Assembly: GCA_046302855.1 (NCBI GenBank)
Contig: JBKCHH010000016.1
Span: 1-38,556 of the forward strand
Origin: JBKCHH01 sp046302855
GTDB taxonomy: Bacteria; Pseudomonadota; Alphaproteobacteria; Rickettsiales; UBA8987
Length of the DNA stretch: 38,556 nt
Direction: 5' to 3'
Each line of letters starts with the position of its first letter. Position 1 is the first letter of the stretch. The translations under genes and the position numbers were made by a program. Below are positions 32,704 to 38,556 of the stretch, piece after piece. Under the pieces are notes generated by a model. That model had not been told where the DNA came from. It made no database searches and saw only the letters and a program-made list of their open reading frames with translations.

Positions 32704-34316
32704 GCCCCCCTATAGTTAACAATGAGTATAGGGTGCTTGCCAGAAAATATCGCCCCAAAAACTTTGCTGAACTAGTAGGGCAAGATGTATTGGTAAAAAC
32801 CATCTCTAACGCCATTAATTTAAACCGCATTCCGCACGCCATTATTCTAACTGGAATTAGAGGAATTGGAAAAACCTCCTCTGCTAGAATTATTGCAAGA
32901 AGCCTGCTTTGTATAGGTGAAGATGGGCTTAGCAAAAGTCCCTCCATCAGCCCTTGCGGTATTTGCGAAAACTGTAAGGCTATTGAGCAAGATAGGCATG
33001 TGGATGTTATAGAAATAGACGCAGCCAGCAATACCGGCGTAGATAATGTTAGAGAAGAGATAATAAAATCGGTAAATTTCGCCCCTGTAATTGGTAGATA
33101 CAAGATATTTATTATCGATGAAGTTCATATGCTTTCAAAAGCAGCCTTCAACGCCCTGCTAAAAACATTAGAAGAACCACCCGCCAACACTAAATTTATT
33201 CTAGCCACTACTGAAATTCACAAAGTGCCAGTTACCATTCTTTCTAGGTGTATGAGGTTTGAACTACTAGCTATTTCAGCTAAGGTTTTAAGCGAAAATT
33301 TAATTAAGGTTGCCAACAAGGAAGGCTTTGAGCTAGAAGAAAATGCCGCAATTTATCTGGCAAATATTTCAGGTGGTTCTTTTAGGGATGGCTTGTCTCT
33401 ATTAGACCAAGCATTAAACATTAGCGGTAGCGAAAAACAAATCTCTTTAAAATTGGTTAGAGATATGCTTGGTGAGGGCGAAGAAGAGGTAATCTTTAGC
33501 ATCTTTAACGCAATTATTGAAGGGGATTCAAAAACAGCCCTTAGCCTTTATGAAACCGAATATTTTAAGGGGTTAGAGGCCTTTAGCCTTATTTCTAGCC
33601 TGCTTGAAACCTTGCATAATCTAAACCTAATAAAAAATAATTCTAGCCTTGCTAAGGAAATATTTTTTAATCAAGAAATTAAAAGCAAGGCATTAAATTT
33701 GGCAGAAAAACTCTCCACCGCCTTTCTTACTAAACTTTGGCAGGTGCTAATTAAGGGTTTGGAAGAGCTAAAAATTACCCCTAGCCAGTATAATTCTGCC
33801 CAAATGCTAATTATAAAAGCCTGTTATGTAAGCGAAATTCCAGATTTTTTAGAACTATTAAAAAAAAAACTCCTAACTAAAGAATTGAGTAAGGAAGAGG
33901 CAAAAACTGAACTTACTTTTAGCCAAATAGTAGAGCTTGCCAGAAATTCTAAAGAGGAATTTCTATTTAACCTGCTTGCCAATACCCGCGTAATTAAGTT
34001 TTCCTCTAACGATAAAATAATAGAGCTAGCCTATAATAGCCTGCTTGGCAAAGATTTTGATAAGAGGCTAAGAAATTTTCTTCAGCAAAAAACCGGCAGT
34101 TTGTGGCAGGTAAATATTATAGGTGAGGAGATAAAAAAAGAAATAAAATCCCTAAATGAGCAATACAAAGATGATTTTAATGCAAGAATAGAAAAGGCTA
34201 AGGAATCAGATGAGTTTAAAAAGTTTGCCCAAGCCTTCCCCAGTGCTAAGTTGATAAAAACCATTGATTTATCAAATAAAGAAGTTTACCAGATGGATGA
34301 AAAACTAGCAGGTTAA
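32682..34316 (+). CDS. dnaX: DNA polymerase III subunit tau/gamma
   Basis: DnaX is the motor of the clamp loader. The 544-residue protein has the YRVLARKYRPKNFAELVGQ N-terminus, Walker A GIRGIGKT (58-65) and the zinc cysteines in PCGICENC. Walker B is IFIIDEVHML, and the SRC box is LSRCMRF. Domain III follows, then a Lys/Glu-rich tau tail. An A10 run at 33860-33869 (codons 393-396) would, on slippage into either other frame, stop within 2-4 codons. That would yield a gamma-like protein of about 395-399 residues that keeps domains I-III. ybaB follows after one nucleotide, the usual dnaX-ybaB order. Start codons of dnaX and tilS are 14 nt apart. Confidence 0.95.
   Translation: MLFEDLPSPPIVNNEYRVLARKYRPKNFAELVGQDVLVKTISNAINLNRIPHAIILTGIRGIGKTSSARIIARSLLCIGEDGLSKSPSISPCGICENCKAIEQDRHVDVIEIDAASNTGVDNVREEIIKSVNFAPVIGRYKIFIIDEVHMLSKAAFNALLKTLEEPPANTKFILATTEIHKVPVTILSRCMRFELLAISAKVLSENLIKVANKEGFELEENAAIYLANISGGSFRDGLSLLDQALNISGSEKQISLKLVRDMLGEGEEEVIFSIFNAIIEGDSKTALSLYETEYFKGLEAFSLISSLLETLHNLNLIKNNSSLAKEIFFNQEIKSKALNLAEKLSTAFLTKLWQVLIKGLEELKITPSQYNSAQMLIIKACYVSEIPDFLELLKKKLLTKELSKEEAKTELTFSQIVELARNSKEEFLFNLLANTRVIKFSSNDKIIELAYNSLLGKDFDKRLRNFLQQKTGSLWQVNIIGEEIKKEIKSLNEQYKDDFNARIEKAKESDEFKKFAQAFPSAKLIKTIDLSNKEVYQMDEKLAG
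33860..33869 (+). other. A10 slippery run in dnaX
   Basis: The run is read as TTA AAA AAA AAA CTC in the tau frame. In the -1 frame the next codons are ACT CCT AAC TAA (stop 33878-33880). In the +1 frame they are TCC TAA (stop 33874-33876). This mirrors the dnaX slippage sites of E. coli (ribosomal, AAAAAAG) and Thermus (transcriptional, A9). Confidence 0.6.
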
Positions 34317-34317
34317 T

Positions 34318-34635
34318 ATGAATATAAACGAACTAATGAAACAGGCACAAAGGATGCAAAAAAAATTCCAAGATGCCCAAGAAGAAATTGGAAAAGTAGA
34401 AGTAACTGGCAATGCGGGTGGTGGCATGGTGAAATATACTATGACGGCTGATGGAAGGGCAAAAAAAATTAAAATTGACCCATCTTTAATTCAAGAAGAT
34501 TTAGAAATGGTGGAAGATTTAATTATCGCCGCCATAAATTCCGCTAAAGATACAGCGGAGGCTGAAATGCAAAAGAAAATGCAAGAATTAACTGGTGGTA
34601 TGGGTTTGCCACCTGGATTTAAAATGCCTTTTTAA
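34318..34635 (+). CDS. ybaB: nucleoid-associated protein YbaB/EbfC
   Basis: A 105-residue DNA-binding dimer of the YbaB/EbfC family. The N-terminal helix has MNINELMKQAQRMQKKFQDA, followed by the strand region EVTGNAGGGMVKYTM and the GMGLPPGFKMPF C-terminus that is the family hallmark. The gene begins one nucleotide after the dnaX stop, the same order as in most proteobacteria. recR, often third in this unit, does not follow; a tRNA gene lies 21 nt downstream instead. Confidence 0.95.
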   Translation: MNINELMKQAQRMQKKFQDAQEEIGKVEVTGNAGGGMVKYTMTADGRAKKIKIDPSLIQEDLEMVEDLIIAAINSAKDTAEAEMQKKMQELTGGMGLPPGFKMPF

Positions 34636-34656
34636 TAATCCAACCATTTCCCCCAA

Positions 34657-34733
34657 GCGGTGGTAGCTCAGATGGATAGAGCGAGAGCCTCCTAAGCTCT
34701 AGGTCGGCAGTTCGACTCTGCCCCATCGCACCA
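34657..34733 (+). tRNA. tRNA-Arg (anticodon CCT)
   Basis: A 77-nt cloverleaf. The acceptor arms GCGGTGG and CCATCGC pair with one G-U, the D stem is GCTC/GAGC, and the anticodon stem AGAGC/GCTCT encloses loop CTCCTAA. The anticodon CCT (34691-34693) reads AGG. The T arm is GGCAG-TTCGACT-CTGCC. The discriminator is A and the CCA end is encoded. A run of six T follows directly (34734-34739). Confidence 0.96.
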
Positions 34734-34797
34734 TTTTTTAAATTATGCCTAAATTATACTTGGTTTTTTATAGCAGAAGTTTATAATAAAAATAAAA

Positions 34798-35979
34798 ATG
34801 TTGTTAATTGGTCATAGGGGGCATCCCGCAAAGTTTTTAGAAAATACCCTAGCCTCGTTTGAAAGTGCCTTAGTAAATGGTTTGGATGGAATAGAGCTAG
34901 ATATTAGGCTATCTAGCGATAAGGCATTGATGGTGTTTCACGATAATACTTTAGATAGGCTATCTGAAGTAGAGGGGCGGCTTATAACCAGAAGTTCTCT
35001 ACAACTAAAGGGGGTAACATTAGAAAGGGATAATAAAATTCCAGAGCTGGAAGAGGTCTTAGCCCTTGTAAAAAAAATTAACCCCAAAGCCTTGGTTCAT
35101 TTAGATGTAAAGGATTCTGAATCCATCCCCTATTTAGCAGAAAAGTTAAAACTTTATAAAGATTTCAATATTTTATTTAGCTCATTTAATATAGCGGATT
35201 TAATTTTGTTTAAAAAGCTAAATGGGCATTTTCCTATATGCCTTTCTATTGATGATGAACTATCTGCTACAGAAATTATCGCCACTATAGAAAGGAGCAA
35301 AAAAATAGGGCTGGATTGGATAAGTATAGAGCAATCCCAGCTAAACCATAGTTTAGTGAATGAAATAAAAGGTATGGATTTAAAAATTGCTACCTGGTCT
35401 ATTGTGAATGATTATCAATTTTTACAAGCCTATCAATACCCTATTGATGCTATTATTATGGATGATGTGAACCTAAAGTTTTCATCATATTTTGCCATTT
35501 TTAGCCTGCCAGAATCTTATATTATAAGTGAGGAAGAGCTGGAGCATAATTTTCTTGCAATGCAAAGGGTTTTTCATCCAGATAGAAATATTAATAGTAA
35601 AAAACTAATTGAAGATTTCGCCAAAAAATCCTCTTTAGTAAATGAGGCATTTAATACCCTAAGGGATGATTTAAAAAGGGCTAACTATCTGCTTCACCTA
35701 TACAATATTAATTTAGATTTAGAAAATACTACCGCCAATGCAGAGATTCTAATGCAACAGATGGAAAAGCGGGAAAAATTAAGCAAAATTACCTCTATTG
35801 ATCAATTAATTGTTGTTCAAAGGCTATCCCACCTTGATATAAAAATGATAGCGGGTGATTTAGAAAAGGCACTGCACGAAAAAGATTACGAAAAGGCAAA
35901 AAATCTTGCCATTAGCTTGAAGTACGCCCAAAAATTTCTTGAAGAGGTGAAAATAAAAAGAATGAATTTCTTGAGTTAA
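34798..35979 (+). CDS. fusion of glycerophosphodiester phosphodiesterase and HscB co-chaperone
   Basis: A 393-residue two-domain protein. Residues 1-222 are a GDPD TIM-barrel with the active-site set H6, R7 and E15 (GHRGHPAKFLENT), E33 and D35 (GIELDIRL) and H48 (FHDNT). This hydrolyses glycerophosphodiesters to glycerol-3-phosphate and an alcohol. From residue 229 the chain is a full HscB/Hsc20: YFAIFSLPESYIISEEEL, then the J-domain motif HPD (260-262) in RVFHPDR, then the three-helix IscU-binding C-terminal domain. HscB recruits HscA to IscU in Fe-S assembly. An ATG at codon 221 could start HscB internally, but no ribosome-binding site precedes it. The frame is uninterrupted. No hscA, iscU or fdx is adjacent. 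iscX lies 1.1 kb downstream. Confidence 0.85.
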   Translation: MLLIGHRGHPAKFLENTLASFESALVNGLDGIELDIRLSSDKALMVFHDNTLDRLSEVEGRLITRSSLQLKGVTLERDNKIPELEEVLALVKKINPKALVHLDVKDSESIPYLAEKLKLYKDFNILFSSFNIADLILFKKLNGHFPICLSIDDELSATEIIATIERSKKIGLDWISIEQSQLNHSLVNEIKGMDLKIATWSIVNDYQFLQAYQYPIDAIIMDDVNLKFSSYFAIFSLPESYIISEEELEHNFLAMQRVFHPDRNINSKKLIEDFAKKSSLVNEAFNTLRDDLKRANYLLHLYNINLDLENTTANAEILMQQMEKREKLSKITSIDQLIVVQRLSHLDIKMIAGDLEKALHEKDYEKAKNLAISLKYAQKFLEEVKIKRMNFLS

Positions 35980-35990
35980 TTTTCCTAAAC

Positions 35991-37091
35991 CTAATACAAC
36001 AAAATCTCTACCTTATTTAGGGTTTTATCCTCTACCTCGTCGGCAATTTTGTATAGGGATTCAGATTCGCCAAAGGCAAAGGTGAAGATGTTTTCATCAC
36101 TACAGCCCAGTTTTACTAAATTATCCTTTACCATCTCCGCCCGCTTTAAACTTAAAATTTGGTTAGTAGTCGCCTCCCCTAATGTATCCGTATGGCTATT
36201 TACTAATATTTTGTAAGGCTCTTGCTTTTTTATACTTTCATTAAATAGGTTTATTGCCTGAAGCTGATCTTTATCTAGGTTATCTAGCTTAGAGACATCC
36301 TTTTCAGTAAAGTATAAAACTAGCTCTTTTTTTGGTTCTTCCGATTTTATTTCGGCTAGGCTTCTGCCCTTATAGTTAATGTTTAGTTCAGAAAATTGTT
36401 CCTTTTTGCCATCCTCTTCTTCTAAACTATCTAGATATTCCTTAGCATCCTTGCCCTCTTTTTCGGCCTTTTTTTCATTTAGCAAAACACCAACATTACT
36501 AAATACATGCGGAACTTCTTTTTCTTTAAAGAACCTTAGCGATTTCACAAAAGCTTCTTTACACTGCAAAGATTGCTCATCAATATTTAGCGATTCTTCC
36601 GCTACCCAGCAATCAAAGTTGGCTTGCAAGTTGGCTAGTTGCTGCGGATTTTCATTCTTATTTTGCGTGGAAGAAAACTTTAGCACATCTGCCCGGTAGG
36701 AATTTAAATAATAGTTATTAATTTCTCCGCCCTTAATCCAGTTATTTGGTTGCTCTGGTTGAATATCTGAATTGCTTAAATATTTATTGCCCTTGCTGGT
36801 AAAATATTCCGCAACTTGTGGCTTATCTATTAGAGAAAATCTAGAACCAATTTTGTCATATGCCTGTTTAAAATCAATGCGGTAGCTACCGTTTATCTGC
36901 TCAAAACCACTTGGATTAAAGAAAGACTTATCTTGAATGCTTTTATATTCCCTTGTTTTGGCAGATTCAAATTTTACCGGTTTAAAACTGCTTCCACCAC
37001 CGCCAGCACCTGCGTAGGGCAGGTTTTTATCAAGTAACTTGCCTGCGTCGCAAGCAGATAAAAATAATAATAGGAATAATAAAGCCCTCAT
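35991..37091 (-). CDS. OmpA-family lipoprotein
   Basis: A 366-residue lipoprotein. The ATG at 37091 gives the signal peptide MRALLFLLLFLSAC with lipidated Cys14, and AGGTGG lies 3 nt upstream. A Gly-rich tether follows, then a long charged helical body, then the OmpA-like peptidoglycan-binding domain in the last 110 residues (ILVNSHTDTLGEATTNQILS, LKRAEMVKDNLVKLG, FGESES). The terminal Arg of the usual NRRVEI is changed to NKVEI. It likely links outer membrane and cell wall. It overlaps iscX by 4 nt (ATGA), so both come from one message. Confidence 0.82.
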   Translation of the reverse strand: MRALLFLLLFLSACDAGKLLDKNLPYAGAGGGGSSFKPVKFESAKTREYKSIQDKSFFNPSGFEQINGSYRIDFKQAYDKIGSRFSLIDKPQVAEYFTSKGNKYLSNSDIQPEQPNNWIKGGEINNYYLNSYRADVLKFSSTQNKNENPQQLANLQANFDCWVAEESLNIDEQSLQCKEAFVKSLRFFKEKEVPHVFSNVGVLLNEKKAEKEGKDAKEYLDSLEEEDGKKEQFSELNINYKGRSLAEIKSEEPKKELVLYFTEKDVSKLDNLDKDQLQAINLFNESIKKQEPYKILVNSHTDTLGEATTNQILSLKRAEMVKDNLVKLGCSDENIFTFAFGESESLYKIADEVEDKTLNKVEILLY

Positions 37092-37288
37092 TTGCCACCT
37101 CGCTCTTCTATCCAAGCCATTTGTATTGCCTCTAGAATTTTTTCATTTGATTTATTTGGATCGTCATTAAATTCTTCTAAGCCACAAACCCAGCTATGCA
37201 AATCTGTAAAGCGGAGATTAATATTATCTTTATCTGGAAAATTCTCTTCAAGTGCTATAGCAATATCGTAAATATTAGTCCACTTCAT
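37088..37288 (-). CDS. iscX: Fe-S cluster assembly regulator IscX
   Basis: A 66-residue acidic protein. MKWTNIYDIAIALEENFPD, LRFTDLHSWVCGLEEFNDDP and SNEKILEAIQMAWIEE align along the whole length with E. coli IscX (YfhJ), which binds IscS and modulates cluster assembly. The frame is open 50 codons upstream, but the family start is the ATG at 37288. iscX normally ends the isc operon behind hscB-hscA-fdx; here it stands with an OmpA-like lipoprotein gene and opposite nadC, whose product is made by a pathway that includes the Fe-S enzyme NadA. Confidence 0.9.
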   Translation of the reverse strand: MKWTNIYDIAIALEENFPDKDNINLRFTDLHSWVCGLEEFNDDPNKSNEKILEAIQMAWIEERGGK

Positions 37289-37310
37289 ATAAATATTTTT
37301 ATAAAAACCT

Positions 37311-38177
37311 ATGATTGAAAAGATTTTTAGTAAAGAAGAAATTGAACAAATAGACGCAATTTTTTCATTAAGTTTATTAGAAGACTTAAAAGGCGATTTA
37401 GAAAAAGACATAACCAATCTAGCCGTAGGGCTTAGCAAAACAAAGGCTCAATACGCTTTCACTGCAAGGCATGAGCTAATTATTTGCGGATTGCCTATAA
37501 TAGAATATTTCTTTAAAACCTATTCCCCCAATACAGAAATTAGGTTTTTTGCTAAGGATGGCGAAAGGGTAGATAATATATTTGCTGAAATTTCAGGGTT
37601 TGCGAGTGAGATTTTATCTCTAGAGAGAATTGCCCTGAATATTCTTCAAAGGTTATCTAGCATTGCAACCTTAACGCATGGATATTCAGAGCTAATTGCC
37701 CATACAAAGGCCAAAATTAGGGATACTAGAAAAACCGGCATCGCCATCCGCCCGCTTGATAAATACGCCTTTAGAATAGGGGGCGGGGTTAACCACCGCA
37801 TGGGTCTGTTCGATAAAATATTGGTAAAAGATAATCACCTTATTTTGCAACCGCTAGAAAAGGTTATAGATAATGTGCAGGCCTTTGTTGCTAAAAATCC
37901 AAAGTTTGCCCAGTTTCAAATAGAGTGTGATGATTTAAACCAAGTAGAGGTCTGTTTAGAAAAGCAAGTGCCTGAAATTCTGCTAGATAATATGAAAATT
38001 CCAGAGGTAATAGAGGCAAAAAGAATGCGTGATGACATTTCTAAACACACCTTGCTTGAGGCCTCTGGTGGCTTGAATGAAAGAAATATTCTAGCCTACG
38101 CTGAAACTGGTATCGATTACCTAGCCATAGGTTCCATAACCCATAGTGTGCGGGCAGTGGATATTGGGTTGGATTGA
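37311..38177 (+). CDS. nadC: nicotinate-nucleotide pyrophosphorylase (quinolinate phosphoribosyltransferase)
   Basis: NadC makes nicotinate mononucleotide from quinolinate and PRPP in NAD synthesis. The 288-residue protein has the N-terminal EDLKGDLEKDITNLAV block, the central ILQRLSSIATLTHGY helix and the active-site DTRKTGIAIRPLDKYAFRIG (most homologues have TRKTTPGLR). GGGVNHRMGLFDKILVKDNH and the C-terminal DYLAIGSITHSVRAVDIGLD follow. nadA and nadB are not adjacent. It is divergent from iscX with only 22 nt between start codons. Confidence 0.95.
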   Translation: MIEKIFSKEEIEQIDAIFSLSLLEDLKGDLEKDITNLAVGLSKTKAQYAFTARHELIICGLPIIEYFFKTYSPNTEIRFFAKDGERVDNIFAEISGFASEILSLERIALNILQRLSSIATLTHGYSELIAHTKAKIRDTRKTGIAIRPLDKYAFRIGGGVNHRMGLFDKILVKDNHLILQPLEKVIDNVQAFVAKNPKFAQFQIECDDLNQVEVCLEKQVPEILLDNMKIPEVIEAKRMRDDISKHTLLEASGGLNERNILAYAETGIDYLAIGSITHSVRAVDIGLD

Positions 38178-38189
38178 ATTGCTAGATTT

Positions 38190-38556
38190 TTACTTAAGCA
38201 CAGGCAAGGCACCATCGCTACACAGGCAAGATTCAAACTTGGAAGAAAGGCAATATAGCCTTGCTCCTTTAGAGGGGCAATGTGCCTTGCTGATTAGTGA
38301 AGAGCTAATTTTTTGCGATTTTGGCTGTTTGTTAATATTATTAGTAGTTGGATTACTAAAGGTTTGGTTAGAACTATTATTTTGATTTTTTATTAGGTAT
38401 TTATCAATCTTGCCGATACACTGCTCACCCATGCAAATCCAGTAGTTTTTAGCCTGCAAACTACAGGCTTTACAGCTTTGATTAGGGCATTTGTTAATTT
38501 TTATACAATCATTAAAACTCTTCCCATAATTTCTACATTGTGTTTTGCCATTAGAG
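38190..38556 (-). CDS. C-terminal part of a cysteine-rich protein (5' end outside window)
   Basis: The minus-strand frame is open from the window edge to TAA at 38190, giving at least 121 residues. The first half is a cysteine-dense module: QCRNYGKSFNDC, INKCPNQSCKACSLQ, WICMGEQC. An Asn/Ser/Lys-rich stretch follows (NQNNSSNQTFSNPTTNNINK), and a second small Cys group near the end (HCPSK, YCLSS, SCLCS). No stop interrupts the upstream side, so the true start is beyond 38556. The pattern fits a secreted disulfide-rich protein, but no family is recognised. It converges with nadC, 12 nt away. Confidence 0.6.
   Translation of the reverse strand, partial: SNGKTQCRNYGKSFNDCIKINKCPNQSCKACSLQAKNYWICMGEQCIGKIDKYLIKNQNNSSNQTFSNPTTNNINKQPKSQKISSSLISKAHCPSKGARLYCLSSKFESCLCSDGALPVLK

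Noticed and set aside
32636..33103. Minus-strand frame of 155 codons opposite dnaX
   Set aside because: Shadow of the conserved DnaX ATPase domain; no own motifs.

Overview
The window is AT-rich chromosomal DNA from a Gram-negative bacterium, most likely an alphaproteobacterium. The evidence is an RpoH-type sigma-32 with the RpoH box, a YgfZ-RadC pair, a family-4 uracil-DNA glycosylase of the alphaproteobacterial kind, an IleRS of the large eukaryote-like (type 2) class typical of Rickettsiales, and DnaX, Lon and YbaB. CysI, ArgC, IspE, NadC, a D-amino-acid aminotransferase and an SbtA-type bicarbonate carrier argue against an extremely reduced obligate endosymbiont. An invasin-like surface protein and a LuxI/LuxR system suggest life at density or on a host. 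The Rickettsiales-like placement is inference. TGA is used as an ordinary stop (for example in ygfZ, iscX, nadC and the glycosylase).

Layout. 1-705: rpmI-rplT. 706-1127: a gene-poor stretch with palindromic, repeat-like sequence. 1128-3233: a quorum-sensing cassette consisting of an XRE regulator translationally coupled to a LuxR protein, a 20-bp lux box placed for a class II luxI promoter, luxI, and a small unknown gene. The LuxR reading frame carries one in-frame TGA exactly between the signal-binding domain and the DNA-binding domain. 3324-4242: rpoH with its own promoter. 4344-8667: ispE, a degenerate hydrolase, uracil-DNA glycosylase, secY (outside its usual ribosomal operon) and a lipoprotein. 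8710-11369: a start-less ORF remnant and an IleRS that ends at 819 residues. 11477-19119: a small periplasmic protein, radC-ygfZ-glycosyltransferase on the minus strand, an unknown gene, uvrD/pcrA, cysI, and an unknown gene behind a perfect 21-bp palindrome. 19217-26718: argC-alaS, dcd, an unknown helical-repeat protein, and lon. 26774-29347: an inverse autotransporter whose passenger is seven FG-GAP/calcium-loop repeats, probably one closed integrin-like beta-propeller. 29415-34733: D-amino-acid aminotransferase, sbtA, a small exported protein, tilS, dnaX (with an A10 slippery run), ybaB and tRNA-Arg(CCT). 34798-38556: a fusion of glycerophosphodiester phosphodiesterase to the co-chaperone HscB, an OmpA-like lipoprotein, iscX, nadC, and the 3' part of a cysteine-rich protein.

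How the parts work together. The quorum-sensing cassette is the only clear regulatory system: AHL made by LuxI should bind LuxR, which should act at the lux box to raise luxI. The in-frame TGA would make that loop dependent on readthrough, or dead. HscB and IscX, both iron-sulfur assembly factors, lie about 1 kb apart but outside an isc operon. Several divergent gene pairs have start codons only 9-22 nt apart, with -10 boxes abutting start codons, which suggests leaderless transcripts.
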